Assembly: GCA_934573945.1 (NCBI GenBank)
Contig: CAKTMQ010000055.1
Span: 1-9,531 of the forward strand
Source of the DNA: an uncultured Oscillospiraceae bacterium
GTDB lineage: Bacteria; Bacillota; Clostridia; Oscillospirales; Oscillospiraceae
Length of the DNA stretch: 9,531 nt
Reading direction: 5' to 3'
Shown here: in pieces, positions 1 to 6,349 of the stretch
How the letters are laid out: each line of letters starts with the position of its first letter
Position numbering within the stretch: the stretch's first letter is position 1
The notes under the pieces: model-generated
What the model saw: the letters and a program-made list of their open reading frames with translations, nothing else
What the model was told of the DNA's origin: nothing
The model's database searches: none
Position numbers and translations under genes: made by a program

Positions 1-39
1 CTACATTACAAGCAACCTTTTGAAAGGAGTCTGAGCAGC

Positions 40-162
40 ATGGAAAAGACCATTCGCAGCATGACCATGGATCGTTTCTTTAGCTACTATTACTTTTTTA
101 CCGAAAAAGTAATAGCGATTTGTGGTGCCCACAGCCGGATGGCCATTTGCACAATGCTTTGA
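40..162 (+). CDS. Putative aromatic-rich leader peptide (40 aa) upstream of ABC importer
   Basis: A 40-codon ORF starts at ATG 40 behind a good ribosome binding site (AAAGGAG at 23-29, 10-nt spacer) and stops at TGA 160-162. Residues 12-20 read RFFSYYYFF, so seven of nine are Phe or Tyr. I recognise no protein family, and no domain or signal peptide is visible. The ORF is followed 30 bp later by a strong intrinsic terminator and then by an aromatic-amino-acid-type ABC importer. I infer a regulatory leader peptide: ribosome stalling on the Tyr/Phe codons (76-99) under amino acid shortage would change RNA folding and allow read-through. The run of Tyr/Phe codons overlaps the left arm of a perfect hairpin at 87-115, as expected for such a device. 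It could instead be a short functional protein or a chance ORF; the ribosome binding site argues against chance. Confidence 0.55.
   Translation: MEKTIRSMTMDRFFSYYYFFTEKVIAICGAHSRMAICTML
87..115 (+). promoter_or_regulatory. Perfect 12-bp hairpin over the Tyr/Phe codons of the leader
   Basis: CTATTACTTTTT at 87-98 pairs perfectly with AAAAAGTAATAG at 104-115 around the 5-nt loop TACCG. No T-tract follows, so it is not a terminator. Its left arm is made of the Tyr-Tyr-Phe-Phe codons of the leader ORF, so a ribosome translating or stalled there would melt it. Two further folds follow before the terminator: a small TGTGG/CCACA hairpin at 121-133 and a longer imperfect hairpin at 145-188 with CTTTGA/TCAAAG at its tip. 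I infer pause or anti-anti-terminator roles. I could not find a convincing competing pairing with the terminator arms by eye. Confidence 0.5.
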
Positions 163-192
163 CCCCGTTCAAAGGAATTGCGTGAAATAAAC

Positions 193-238
193 CCGCCGTA
201 AGGATCCACAAAGATCCCTGCGGCGGTTCTTTATTTTT
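193..238 (+). terminator. Intrinsic terminator (candidate attenuator) before the importer genes
   Basis: CCGCCG (193-198) pairs with CGGCGG (221-226), and GGATC (202-206) pairs with GATCC (213-217), around the loop CACAAA with a small internal loop between the two helices. It is followed by TTCTTTATTTTT (227-238). This is a strong Rho-independent terminator. The first importer gene starts only 30 nt after the T-tract, and that gap holds just the ribosome binding site, so operon transcripts starting upstream must read through it. Hence the attenuator reading. A weak TTGACC-N18-TGAAAT match (159-188) could provide a promoter that bypasses it. Confidence 0.8.
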
Positions 239-268
239 ACCGAATTTCATTTCAGGAGGATAAACAAC

Positions 269-1282
269 ATGAAAACCAAACGTATCGCAACACTTCTTCT
301 CTCCCTTGTTCTGGTGCTGAGCCTGTGTCTGGGGCTGACGGCCTGCGGCAGCAACGGCGGCCAGCAGGACACGCCGCAGGCCGATCCCGCTGAGGACACC
401 GACAGCGTCACGTATACGGTAGGCATCTGCCAGCTGGTGCAGCATGACGCACTGGACGCCGCCACGCAGGGCTTTATCGATGCACTGAATGAGGCGCTGC
501 CCGGCCAGGTGAAGATCATCAACAAGAATGCCTCCGGTGACACGGTCAACTGCTCCACCATCATCAACGGCTTCGTGTCTGACAGCGTGGATCTGATCAT
601 GGCCAACGCCACCCCCGCTCTGACGGCTGCGGCCTCCGCCACCAGCGACATCCCCATTCTGGGTACCTCTATCACCGCTTACGGTGTGGCGCTGGATCTG
701 GATGACTTCAACGGTACGGTGGGCGGCAACATCTCCGGTACCTCCGACCTGGCGGATCTGGAGAAGCAGGCTGCCATGATTACCGAGTGGTTCCCCGAGG
801 CCAAGAAAGTCGCCCTGCTGTTCTGCTCCGCTGAGGCCAACTCCCGCTATCAGATCGAAGAGGTCGCCAAGCACCTGGCTGACGCCGGTATCGAGACCGA
901 GGAATTCGCTTTCACCGACACCAACGATGTCGCCTCTGTGACCCAGGCCGCCGCCGACTACGCCGATGTGGTCTACATCCCCACCGATAACACCGCCGCC
1001 GCCAACACCGAGGCCATCGCCAATGTGCTGATCCCCGCCGGCGTGCCCGCCATCTGCGGTGAAGAGGGCCTCTGCTCCGGCTGCGGTGTGGCGACCCTGT
1101 CCATCAGCTACTACGATCTGGGCAAGACCACCGGTGAGATGGCCGCCCGGATTCTCACCGGCGAGGCGGATATTTCCACCATGCCTATCGAGTACACCAA
1201 TGCAACGCCCAAGTACAACGCCTCCGTCTGTGAGGCCTTGAATATCACCCCGCTGGACGGCTACACCGCCATCGAGGACTGA
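269..1282 (+). CDS. ABC transporter substrate-binding lipoprotein (TrpX/PF04392-like)
   Basis: This 337-aa protein has a lipoprotein signal peptide: basic MKTKR, a Leu/Val-rich core, and an LTAC lipobox with the lipidated Cys at residue 26. A Gly/Gln/Asp/Pro-rich tether (about 27-48) follows. The mature part starts YTVGICQLVQHDALD and has the two-lobed plan of the ABC_sub_bind family (PF04392, COG2984), with the family hallmark of a QLV.H.ALD start and a GYT-type C-terminus. It should capture substrate outside the membrane and deliver it to the permease and ATPase encoded next. Known members bind tryptophan (streptococcal TrpX) or tyrosine (C. difficile CD0873, as I recall). The upstream Tyr/Phe-rich leader favours an aromatic amino acid here, but the ligand is inferred. 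The start is ATG 269 behind CAGGAGG (253-259). Full length for the family. Confidence 0.88.
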   Translation: MKTKRIATLLLSLVLVLSLCLGLTACGSNGGQQDTPQADPAEDTDSVTYTVGICQLVQHDALDAATQGFIDALNEALPGQVKIINKNASGDTVNCSTIINGFVSDSVDLIMANATPALTAAASATSDIPILGTSITAYGVALDLDDFNGTVGGNISGTSDLADLEKQAAMITEWFPEAKKVALLFCSAEANSRYQIEEVAKHLADAGIETEEFAFTDTNDVASVTQAAADYADVVYIPTDNTAAANTEAIANVLIPAGVPAICGEEGLCSGCGVATLSISYYDLGKTTGEMAARILTGEADISTMPIEYTNATPKYNASVCEALNITPLDGYTAIED

Positions 1283-1295
1283 GTCTCTCGTCTGG

Positions 1296-1326
1296 GGAGA
1301 GATGCGGGACTATCCCGCATCTCTCC
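1296..1326 (+). repeat. Perfect 14-bp intercistronic hairpin
   Basis: GGAGAGATGCGGGA (1296-1309) and TCCCGCATCTCTCC (1313-1326) form a perfect stem with the 3-nt loop CTA, between the stop of the binding-protein gene and the ribosome binding site of the permease gene (AAGGAG, 1340-1345). No T-tract follows, so complete termination is unlikely. Such hairpins commonly protect the 3' end of binding-protein mRNA and raise its level over the membrane components; that role is inferred here. Confidence 0.75.
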
Positions 1327-1353
1327 AACTTTGAAATGTAAGGAGCATGACCT

Positions 1354-2298
1354 ATGAGTTTCCTTTCTTCGCTGATGAATGCGCTGCCCGGCGCCGTTGC
1401 CCAGGGTCTGTGCTGGGGCATCATGGCCATCGGCGTGTACATCACCTTCCGCGTGCTGGACGTGGCTGACCTGACAGTGGATGGCTCGCTGGCTACCGGC
1501 GGTGCCGTGTGCGTGATGATGATCCGCGCCGGTGTGAATCCCTGGTTGGCGCTGCTGTGCGCCATGGCCGCCGGCATGGTGGCCGGACTGATCACCGGTC
1601 TCTTTCACACCCGCTGCGGCATCCCCGCCATCCTCTCCGGTATTCTGACCCAACTGGCGCTGTACTCCATCAATCTGCGGATCATGGACAGCAAGGCCAA
1701 TCAGGCGGTGAGCGTGGACAAGTATGATCTGCTGCTTTCGCAGCGCTACGTCCGTTCACTGTCGCTGGACAATCCTCTGCCTCTGCTGGTGATCCTGACC
1801 GCAGTGATCGTGGCTGCGCTCTTCTGGTTCTTCGGCACCGAAAAAGGAAACTCTGTCCGCGCTACCGGCGCCAACCCTCACATGGCTCGCGCACAGGGCA
1901 TCAACACCAACGCCAATCTGGTGCTGGGTCTGATGCTCTCCAACGGACTGGTGGCGGTGGCCGGCGGCCTGCTGGCACAGTATCAGGGCTCCAGCGACAT
2001 CAACATGGGCCGCGGCGCCATCGTCATCGGCCTGGCCGCCGTCATCATCGGTGAGGTGATCTTCGGCAAGCTGTCCAGCAGCATTGGCCTGAAACTGCTG
2101 GCCGTCTCCATCGGTGCTATCGTCTACTACATCGTACTGCAGATCGTACTGCAGATCGGTCTGAACACCAACGATCTGAAGCTGGTCACTGCGCTGATCG
2201 TAGCACTCTTTCTGGCGCTCTCCTACCTGAACGTCCGGAAAAAACGCCGCCCCAAGACAGCGGCGATCCCCCAGAAAGGAGAGGACAGCCATGCTTGA
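1354..2298 (+). CDS. ABC transporter permease (TrpY/COG4120-like)
   Basis: This 314-aa, strongly hydrophobic protein has about eight predicted membrane segments and fits the BPD_transp_2 (PF02653) permease family, COG4120 branch. The N-terminal DLTVDGS motif (about residues 39-45), which follows the first helix, is characteristic of this branch. The cytoplasmic loop with GNSVRATGANPHMARAQGIN (about 165-184) is the conserved coupling segment that contacts the ATPase. The protein ends in a basic cytoplasmic tail (VRKKRR...). It should form the homodimeric channel for the substrate captured by the upstream lipoprotein. ATG 1354 is preceded by AAGGAG at a good distance. Its stop overlaps the ATPase start by 8 nt (2291-2298), implying coupled translation. 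Substrate assignment is by context only. Confidence 0.88.
   Translation: MSFLSSLMNALPGAVAQGLCWGIMAIGVYITFRVLDVADLTVDGSLATGGAVCVMMIRAGVNPWLALLCAMAAGMVAGLITGLFHTRCGIPAILSGILTQLALYSINLRIMDSKANQAVSVDKYDLLLSQRYVRSLSLDNPLPLLVILTAVIVAALFWFFGTEKGNSVRATGANPHMARAQGINTNANLVLGLMLSNGLVAVAGGLLAQYQGSSDINMGRGAIVIGLAAVIIGEVIFGKLSSSIGLKLLAVSIGAIVYYIVLQIVLQIGLNTNDLKLVTALIVALFLALSYLNVRKKRRPKTAAIPQKGEDSHA
2131..2154 (+). repeat. Exact 12-bp tandem duplication inside the permease gene
   Basis: ATCGTACTGCAG occurs twice in a row (2131-2142 and 2143-2154), encoding Ile-Val-Leu-Gln twice within a membrane segment. It is in frame, so the product stays intact. Identical codons in both copies suggest a recent slippage duplication. 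Confidence 0.8.
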
Positions 2299-3085
2299 AT
2301 TAAAGGAGCTCTACAAAACCTTCCACCCCGGCACCGTCAACGCCAAGACCGCTCTGAACGGCCTGAGCCTGACGCTGCACGACGGCGACTTTGCCACGGT
2401 CATCGGCGGCAACGGCGCAGGAAAGTCCACCATGCTCAATGCCGCCGCCGGCACGCTCACGGTGGATGCCGGCAAGGTGTTCATCGACGGCACGGACGTC
2501 ACCGATCTGGCGGAGTACAAACGCGCCGCCATGATCGGCCGGGTGTTCCAGGATCCCATGATGGGCACAGCGCCCTCCATGCACATCGAGGAAAATCTGG
2601 CGCTGGCCGCGCGCCGCGGTCAGAAGCGCCGGCTGTGCTGGGGCATCACCAGGGAGGAGCGGGAAAAATACCGCCAGTTGCTGTCCACACTGGGACTGGG
2701 ACTGGAGTCCCGCCTGGGGGTGGAGGTCAGCACCCTGTCCGGCGGCCAGCGGCAGGCGCTGACACTGCTGATGGCCACGCTGAAAAGCCCCAAGCTGCTG
2801 CTGTTGGATGAGCACACCGCCGCACTGGATCCCAAGACCGCCGCCAAAGTGATGGAGCTCACCGACCGCATCGTCAGCCGGGAACATCTCACCACACTGA
2901 TGATCACCCACAATATGCGGGACGCCATTCAGTACGGCAACCGCCTCATCATGCTCCACGAGGGGTGCATCATTCTTGACATCTCCGGCGAGGAAAAGCA
3001 GAAGCTCACCATCCCGGATCTGCTCAATGAATTTGCCAAGGCCAGCGGCGACGAGTTCGCCAGCGACCGCGCCCTGCTCTCTTAA
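2291..3085 (+). CDS. ABC transporter ATP-binding protein (TrpZ/COG1101-like)
   Basis: This 264-aa ATPase subunit is complete. It has Walker A GGNGAGKST (residues 39-47), Q-loop Gln87, signature LSGGQ (149-153), Walker B LLLLDE (169-174) with catalytic Glu174, a D-loop ALD (178-180), and the H-loop His207 in MITHNM. The length and order match amino-acid or branched-chain type importer ATPases. It should act as a cytoplasmic dimer powering the permease encoded just upstream, whose stop codon it overlaps by 8 nt. Its ribosome binding site (AAAGGAGAGG, about 2276-2285) lies inside the permease gene. It is the last gene of the operon; a strong terminator begins 27 nt after the stop. Function as an ATPase is firm, while substrate identity rests on the neighbours. 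Confidence 0.92.
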   Translation: MLELKELYKTFHPGTVNAKTALNGLSLTLHDGDFATVIGGNGAGKSTMLNAAAGTLTVDAGKVFIDGTDVTDLAEYKRAAMIGRVFQDPMMGTAPSMHIEENLALAARRGQKRRLCWGITREEREKYRQLLSTLGLGLESRLGVEVSTLSGGQRQALTLLMATLKSPKLLLLDEHTAALDPKTAAKVMELTDRIVSREHLTTLMITHNMRDAIQYGNRLIMLHEGCIILDISGEEKQKLTIPDLLNEFAKASGDEFASDRALLS

Positions 3086-3112
3086 CTGAACAATTTTCTT
3101 CCATCTTTCTCA

Positions 3113-3167
3113 CGGCACAGGGGGCGCTTCTATCGGAAGCGCCCCCTGTGCCGGCTTTTATTTCTTT
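3113..3167 (+). terminator. Strong intrinsic terminator of the importer operon
   Basis: An 18-bp perfect stem (3113-3130 with 3136-3153, loop TATCG) is followed by CTTTTATTTCTTT (3155-3167). The T-tract lies on the plus strand and overlaps the last codon of the convergent minus-strand gene. The opposite flank is not T-rich in the minus direction, so I read it as unidirectional, although the hairpin itself could also slow minus-strand transcription. Confidence 0.92.
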
Positions 3168-3615
3168 ATCGCTCCGGATCCCAGGAGGCACGCCCCTGCT
3201 CCGGATCGCTGTCAAAGGTCTTGCTGCCCTGCCGCTCAAAGTCCAGATAGCGGGTACCCTGAAAGGTCAGCTTTCCCATATCGCCCTCTGCCAGCATCCC
3301 GTATACCTGTCCTTTTACCGTCATCTCCATCCGGTCGCCGCTGGCCACCTGAAACGTAACATAGTAGGTAGTCGAGGTAGAGGTGTGCATAGCGCCGTTT
3401 TCACCGGTGCTATGGTGGTGCACGTCGGTGTTCTGCCGCTTGGCCACAACGGTGGCCTCCACCGTCAGGCGGGGTGAATTGTTATTCTTGTGCCATGTAC
3501 CGATACCCTTTGCCGCCGTGATGATAAAGAACACCAGAAACACGGCAAATGCAAGGAAGAACAAGCCCTGCAATATACCGAAGCCTACATCAAAATCAAA
3601 TCCAAACAATCCCAT
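3166..3615 (-). CDS. DUF2500-like membrane-anchored protein
   Basis: This 149-aa protein has one N-terminal membrane span (about residues 13-35, GILQGLFFLAFAVFLVFFII) followed by a soluble, beta-rich domain with alternating hydrophobic residues. It contains the conserved-looking stretches LTVEATVVAKR, TTYYVTFQVASGDRMEM, and GDMGKLTFQGTRYLDFER. The layout and the final 'G.LtfqGTRyl.FeR' motif match DUF2500 (PF10694) proteins, whose function is unknown. A His/Ser/Thr-rich loop (HHHSTGENGAMHTSTST) lies mid-domain. I chose ATG 3615 because AAAGGAG (3623-3629) sits 7 nt upstream; a longer reading from TTG 3639 would place that ribosome binding site inside the gene. It lies downstream of pcrA on the same strand with a 126-bp gap and a possible promoter of its own. 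Confidence 0.8.
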   Translation of the reverse strand: MGLFGFDFDVGFGILQGLFFLAFAVFLVFFIITAAKGIGTWHKNNNSPRLTVEATVVAKRQNTDVHHHSTGENGAMHTSTSTTYYVTFQVASGDRMEMTVKGQVYGMLAEGDMGKLTFQGTRYLDFERQGSKTFDSDPEQGRASWDPER

Positions 3616-3622
3616 ACCGCAG

Positions 3623-3629
3623 CTCCTTT
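3623..3629 (-). promoter_or_regulatory. Ribosome binding site fixing the DUF2500-like start
   Basis: The minus strand reads AAAGGAG here, 7 nt before ATG 3615. This is close to the ideal Shine-Dalgarno and decides against the in-frame TTG at 3639. Confidence 0.85.
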
Positions 3630-3657
3630 CGCCTGCCAAAATACTTTCTCTGTCCCG

Positions 3658-3686
3658 ATCCTATCCTATCACCGCCGCATTGTCCA
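3658..3686 (-). promoter_or_regulatory. Possible sigma-A promoter for the DUF2500-like gene
   Basis: On the minus strand, TGGACA (3681-3686) is a 5/6 match to the -35 box and TAGGAT (3658-3663) a 4/6 match to the -10 box, with a 17-nt spacer. The predicted start is about 35-40 nt before ATG 3615. No clear terminator separates it from pcrA, so read-through from pcrA could also express the gene. Confidence 0.4.
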
Positions 3687-3741
3687 GCAATCTCAGGTTG
3701 CATCATGCCTGTGAGCGGCGCAACTTTGCCGTTACACCGCC

Positions 3742-6180
3742 TTATTCCTTTGTCAGATGGCGCATAGCGGTCTTGAGCATCAGCTTTTTCGTGCCCACCG
3801 TGTCAAAGGCCACCTCGATCAGTGCGTCGCCGCCCATGGGGCGCACCGACAACACCAACCCATGACCGAAAGCGGCGTGCTTCACGCTCTCACCGGCCTG
3901 AAGCTCCAACAGCGGCACGGGCTGCTGCTTTGCTGCCACCGCCATATAGGCGGGCTTCTGCGCCGCCGAACGGCCGGATGCGCCATACGGCGCCGCACCG
4001 GCGGCGGTATAGCCGCCGAAGCCTGCGTCGTCATTGTAGGCGTCGCTCCAATGGCGCTCGCTCCGCGGCTCCGGCTTACCGATCCACTGGCTGTTCTCCT
4101 CCGGAATCTCCTCCAGAAAACGGGATGGCATGGCCGGCGCAGTGCGTCCGAAGAGCATACGCTGCCGGGCGTGCGTCATGGTCAGATGCTCCCGGGCACG
4201 GGTCATAGCCACATAGCACAGACGCCGTTCCTCCTCCATCTCCTCCTCATCGCCCATGGCGCGGTTGCCGGGGAAGAGACCGTCCTCCACGCCCACCACG
4301 AACACCTCCGGAAATTCCAGTCCTTTGGCGCTGTGCATGGTCATCATCACCACGCAGTTGTCGCTCTCCTCCGTGCTGTCCAAGTCCGTATACAGCGCCA
4401 CCTCGTCCAGGAATCCCGCCAGTGTGGGGTCGTCCGGCTGATTATCCAGAAATGCATGGATACTGGAGGTCAGTTCCTGTACGTTCTCCAGCCGTCCCCG
4501 ACTCTCCATGTCGTTTTTTTCCGTCAGCATGGTCACATAACCGCTGCGGCTGCAGACATACTCATAGAACTCCGGCAGGGACATTTCTCCGCTTTTTCCC
4601 CGCATCTCCTCGATCATATCCGTAAAGGTTTTCAGCTTTACGGCAGATGCTTTCAGTTCAGGATAGGCATCCGCGTGACAGAATATCTCATAGAGCGGCA
4701 GACCGTGCGCCGTTGCCAGCAGCTGTGCCTTGTCCACCGTGGCCGTACCGATCTTCCGTGCCGGTACGTTGACGATGCGCCGCAGCCGCAGGTCATCCGC
4801 CGGATTATTGATCACGCACAGGTAGGCCAGCATATCCTTTACCTCCGCCCGGTCAAAGAACTTCATGCCGCCGATGATCTTATAGGGCACACCGCTGCGC
4901 TTGAAGGCATATTCCAGCGCGTTGGACTGGGCGTTCATCCGGTAGAGTACCGCGTGATCCCGCCAGTTCCGTCCCCGGTTGTAGTTCATCATCACCTGAC
5001 CCACCACGAAATTGGCCTCGTCGCCCTCGTTGAAGTTGGTTTTAATGAGCACCTTGTCGCCGGCGCCGTTTTTCGTCCACAGCGTTTTTCCCTTGCGCCC
5101 CTGGTTGTGGCGGATCACGGCGTTGGCCGCGTCCAGAATATTCTGGGTGGATCGATAATTCTGTTCCAACCGGATGGTGCGCGCCCCTCGGTACTGCTTT
5201 TCAAAGCTGAGGATGTTCTCGATATTGGCGCCGCGGAAGCGGTAAATGCTCTGGTCATCGTCGCCCACCACGCAGATATTGCAGTAGCCGCCCGCCAGCA
5301 GGCTGGTCAGCAGGTATTGCAGATGGTTCGTGTCCTGATACTCATCCACCAGCACGTAGCGGAACTTCCGCTGGTAGTATTCCCGCACCTCCGCATCCCG
5401 CTGCAGGAGCTGTACCGTCAGCAGAATGATGTCGTCAAAATCCAGCGCGTTGGCGTCCCTCAGTTTTTTATTGTAAAGCGAATATACTTTACCGATACGG
5501 ATCTTCCGCCAATCTTTCTCCTGTTCACTCCGTTCGCAGAAAGCTTCCGGCAACAACATCTCGTCCTTTGCCCGGGAAATCACCGACAACAACTCCCTGG
5601 GCGTAAACGTCTTTTCGTCCAGCTCCAGCTCCTTCAGACAATCCTTGATGACCCGCTTGCTGTCATCGGTATCATAGATCGTAAAGTCTCTGGAATAACC
5701 CAGTCGCTCAATATCGCGGCGTAGAATGCGTACACAGGCGGAGTGGAAGGTGGACGCCCACACATCCCGTGCCTCCTCACCCAGCATCCGCTCCAGCCGC
5801 TCCTTCAGCTCATTGGCCGCCTTGTTGGTAAAGGTAATGGCCAGCACCTCCCAGGGTCTGGCCGGCTCCACGGCGCACAGATACTGCGCCAGCGGCTGCT
5901 GCTCCGGCGCAGGCGCGGCGGCATATGCCTCCAGAAATGCCACCTCATCCTCGGAGATCGGAACTGAAATCTCCTGCGAATCACTGCCCCGTCCATACCG
6001 CAGCAGATTAGCCACCCGATGGATCAGCACCGTGGTCTTACCGCTGCCCGCACCAGCCAGCAGCAGCAGCGGCCCCTCTGTGGCCATCACGCCTTGCCGC
6101 TGCATCTCGTTCAAGTGGACATAATCCACCGCAATGGCCGCGCGCCGTGCTTTAATGAATCTCTGTTCCAATTCCGTCAT
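3742..6180 (-). CDS. pcrA: ATP-dependent DNA helicase PcrA/UvrD (SF1A)
   Basis: This 812-aa, 3'-5' superfamily 1A helicase of repair and replication-fork maintenance has all motifs: Q motif LNEMQRQGV (23-31), motif I AGAGSGKTT (42-50, Lys48), motif Ia ITFTNKAANEL (115-125), motif II DEYQDTN (279-285), motif III GDDDQSIYRFRGA, motif IV EQNYRST, motif V MTMHSAKGLEF (Lys619) and motif VI YVAMTRA. A low-complexity Gly/Ala/Tyr linker (about 714-754) leads to a C-terminal Tudor-like domain (755-812, GESVKHAAFGHGLVLSV), which in PcrA contacts RNA polymerase and supports transcription-coupled repair. About 42 extra residues lie between motifs I and Ia (62-105) compared with B. stearothermophilus PcrA. 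ATG 6180 has AGAGGTG 7 nt upstream. It is transcribed divergently from a putative DNA repair operon across a shared control region. Confidence 0.96.
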   Translation of the reverse strand: MTELEQRFIKARRAAIAVDYVHLNEMQRQGVMATEGPLLLLAGAGSGKTTVLIHRVANLLRYGRGSDSQEISVPISEDEVAFLEAYAAAPAPEQQPLAQYLCAVEPARPWEVLAITFTNKAANELKERLERMLGEEARDVWASTFHSACVRILRRDIERLGYSRDFTIYDTDDSKRVIKDCLKELELDEKTFTPRELLSVISRAKDEMLLPEAFCERSEQEKDWRKIRIGKVYSLYNKKLRDANALDFDDIILLTVQLLQRDAEVREYYQRKFRYVLVDEYQDTNHLQYLLTSLLAGGYCNICVVGDDDQSIYRFRGANIENILSFEKQYRGARTIRLEQNYRSTQNILDAANAVIRHNQGRKGKTLWTKNGAGDKVLIKTNFNEGDEANFVVGQVMMNYNRGRNWRDHAVLYRMNAQSNALEYAFKRSGVPYKIIGGMKFFDRAEVKDMLAYLCVINNPADDLRLRRIVNVPARKIGTATVDKAQLLATAHGLPLYEIFCHADAYPELKASAVKLKTFTDMIEEMRGKSGEMSLPEFYEYVCSRSGYVTMLTEKNDMESRGRLENVQELTSSIHAFLDNQPDDPTLAGFLDEVALYTDLDSTEESDNCVVMMTMHSAKGLEFPEVFVVGVEDGLFPGNRAMGDEEEMEEERRLCYVAMTRAREHLTMTHARQRMLFGRTAPAMPSRFLEEIPEENSQWIGKPEPRSERHWSDAYNDDAGFGGYTAAGAAPYGASGRSAAQKPAYMAVAAKQQPVPLLELQAGESVKHAAFGHGLVLSVRPMGGDALIEVAFDTVGTKKLMLKTAMRHLTKE

Positions 6181-6216
6181 GCTTCCGCACCTCTACCCCT
6201 TGTGGTCTTTTTTCTC

Positions 6217-6245
6217 ATTGTAATACAAAATCCTGATGCGGTCAA
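6217..6245 (-). promoter_or_regulatory. Sigma-A promoter of pcrA
   Basis: On the minus strand, TTGACC (6240-6245) and TACAAT (6217-6222) are each 5/6 matches to consensus with the ideal 17-nt spacer. Transcription would start near 6210, about 30 nt before ATG 6180, leaving room for the AGAGGTG ribosome binding site at 6188-6194. One of the TTTGTTCGA half-sites (6269-6277) lies about 24 bp upstream of the -35 box. Confidence 0.75.
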
Positions 6246-6262
6246 CAGAAACCGACCTTTTT

Positions 6263-6333
6263 AGAAAATTTGTTCGATTTTTTCTTGACAGAAACGTTTG
6301 TTCGATATATAATAGACGTCGAACAAAGATTCT
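6263..6333. promoter_or_regulatory. Candidate SOS (LexA-like) operator cluster with three TTTGTTCGA half-sites
   Basis: TTTGTTCGA occurs at 6269-6277 and 6297-6305, and its reverse complement TCGAACAAA at 6319-6327. The last two form a 9-bp inverted repeat with a 13-bp centre covering the -10 box of the plus-strand promoter. Read as Firmicute LexA boxes (CGAAC-N4-GTTCG), the three sites at 6263-6276, 6291-6304 and 6320-6333 each have one perfect half and match 8 of 10 core positions. Their placement over the promoter spacer, -10 and start point is what a repressor needs. LexA is an inference, supported by the DNA-repair genes on both sides. Another repressor with a GTTCG half-site is possible. 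Confidence 0.55.
6285..6313 (+). promoter_or_regulatory. Perfect consensus sigma-A promoter of the repair operon
   Basis: TTGACA (6285-6290), a 17-nt spacer and TATAAT (6308-6313) are a full consensus match. The predicted start is near 6320, about 30 nt before ATG 6350. An unimproved consensus promoter buried in repeated operator-like sites is typical of a gene that is tightly repressed and strongly switched on. Confidence 0.88.
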
Positions 6334-6349
6334 ATCGGAGGTATTTCTC

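Noticed and set aside
1..268. T-box riboswitch in the importer leader
   Set aside because: The conserved T-box sequence (AGGGTGGNACCGCG-like) is absent before the terminator. GTGGTGCCCACAGCCGG at 122-138 is only a superficial resemblance and folds as a small local hairpin.
98..874. A 258-codon open frame on the minus strand
   Set aside because: It is antisense to the lipoprotein gene and crosses the leader terminator; no ribosome binding site or recognisable domain.
3616..3639. N-terminal extension of the DUF2500-like protein from TTG 3639
   Set aside because: It would put the AAAGGAG ribosome binding site inside the gene, and the ATG at 3615 is ideally spaced from it.
3616..3741. Terminator between pcrA and the DUF2500-like gene
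   Set aside because: GC-rich complementary segments (CGCCGC/GCGGCG) are present but far apart and without a T-tract, so I do not call one.
3757..5724. A 655-codon open frame on the plus strand
   Set aside because: It lies exactly antisense to pcrA, which has every helicase motif. The plus-strand translation shows no domain and is His/Gln/Arg-biased as expected for a GC-rich complement.
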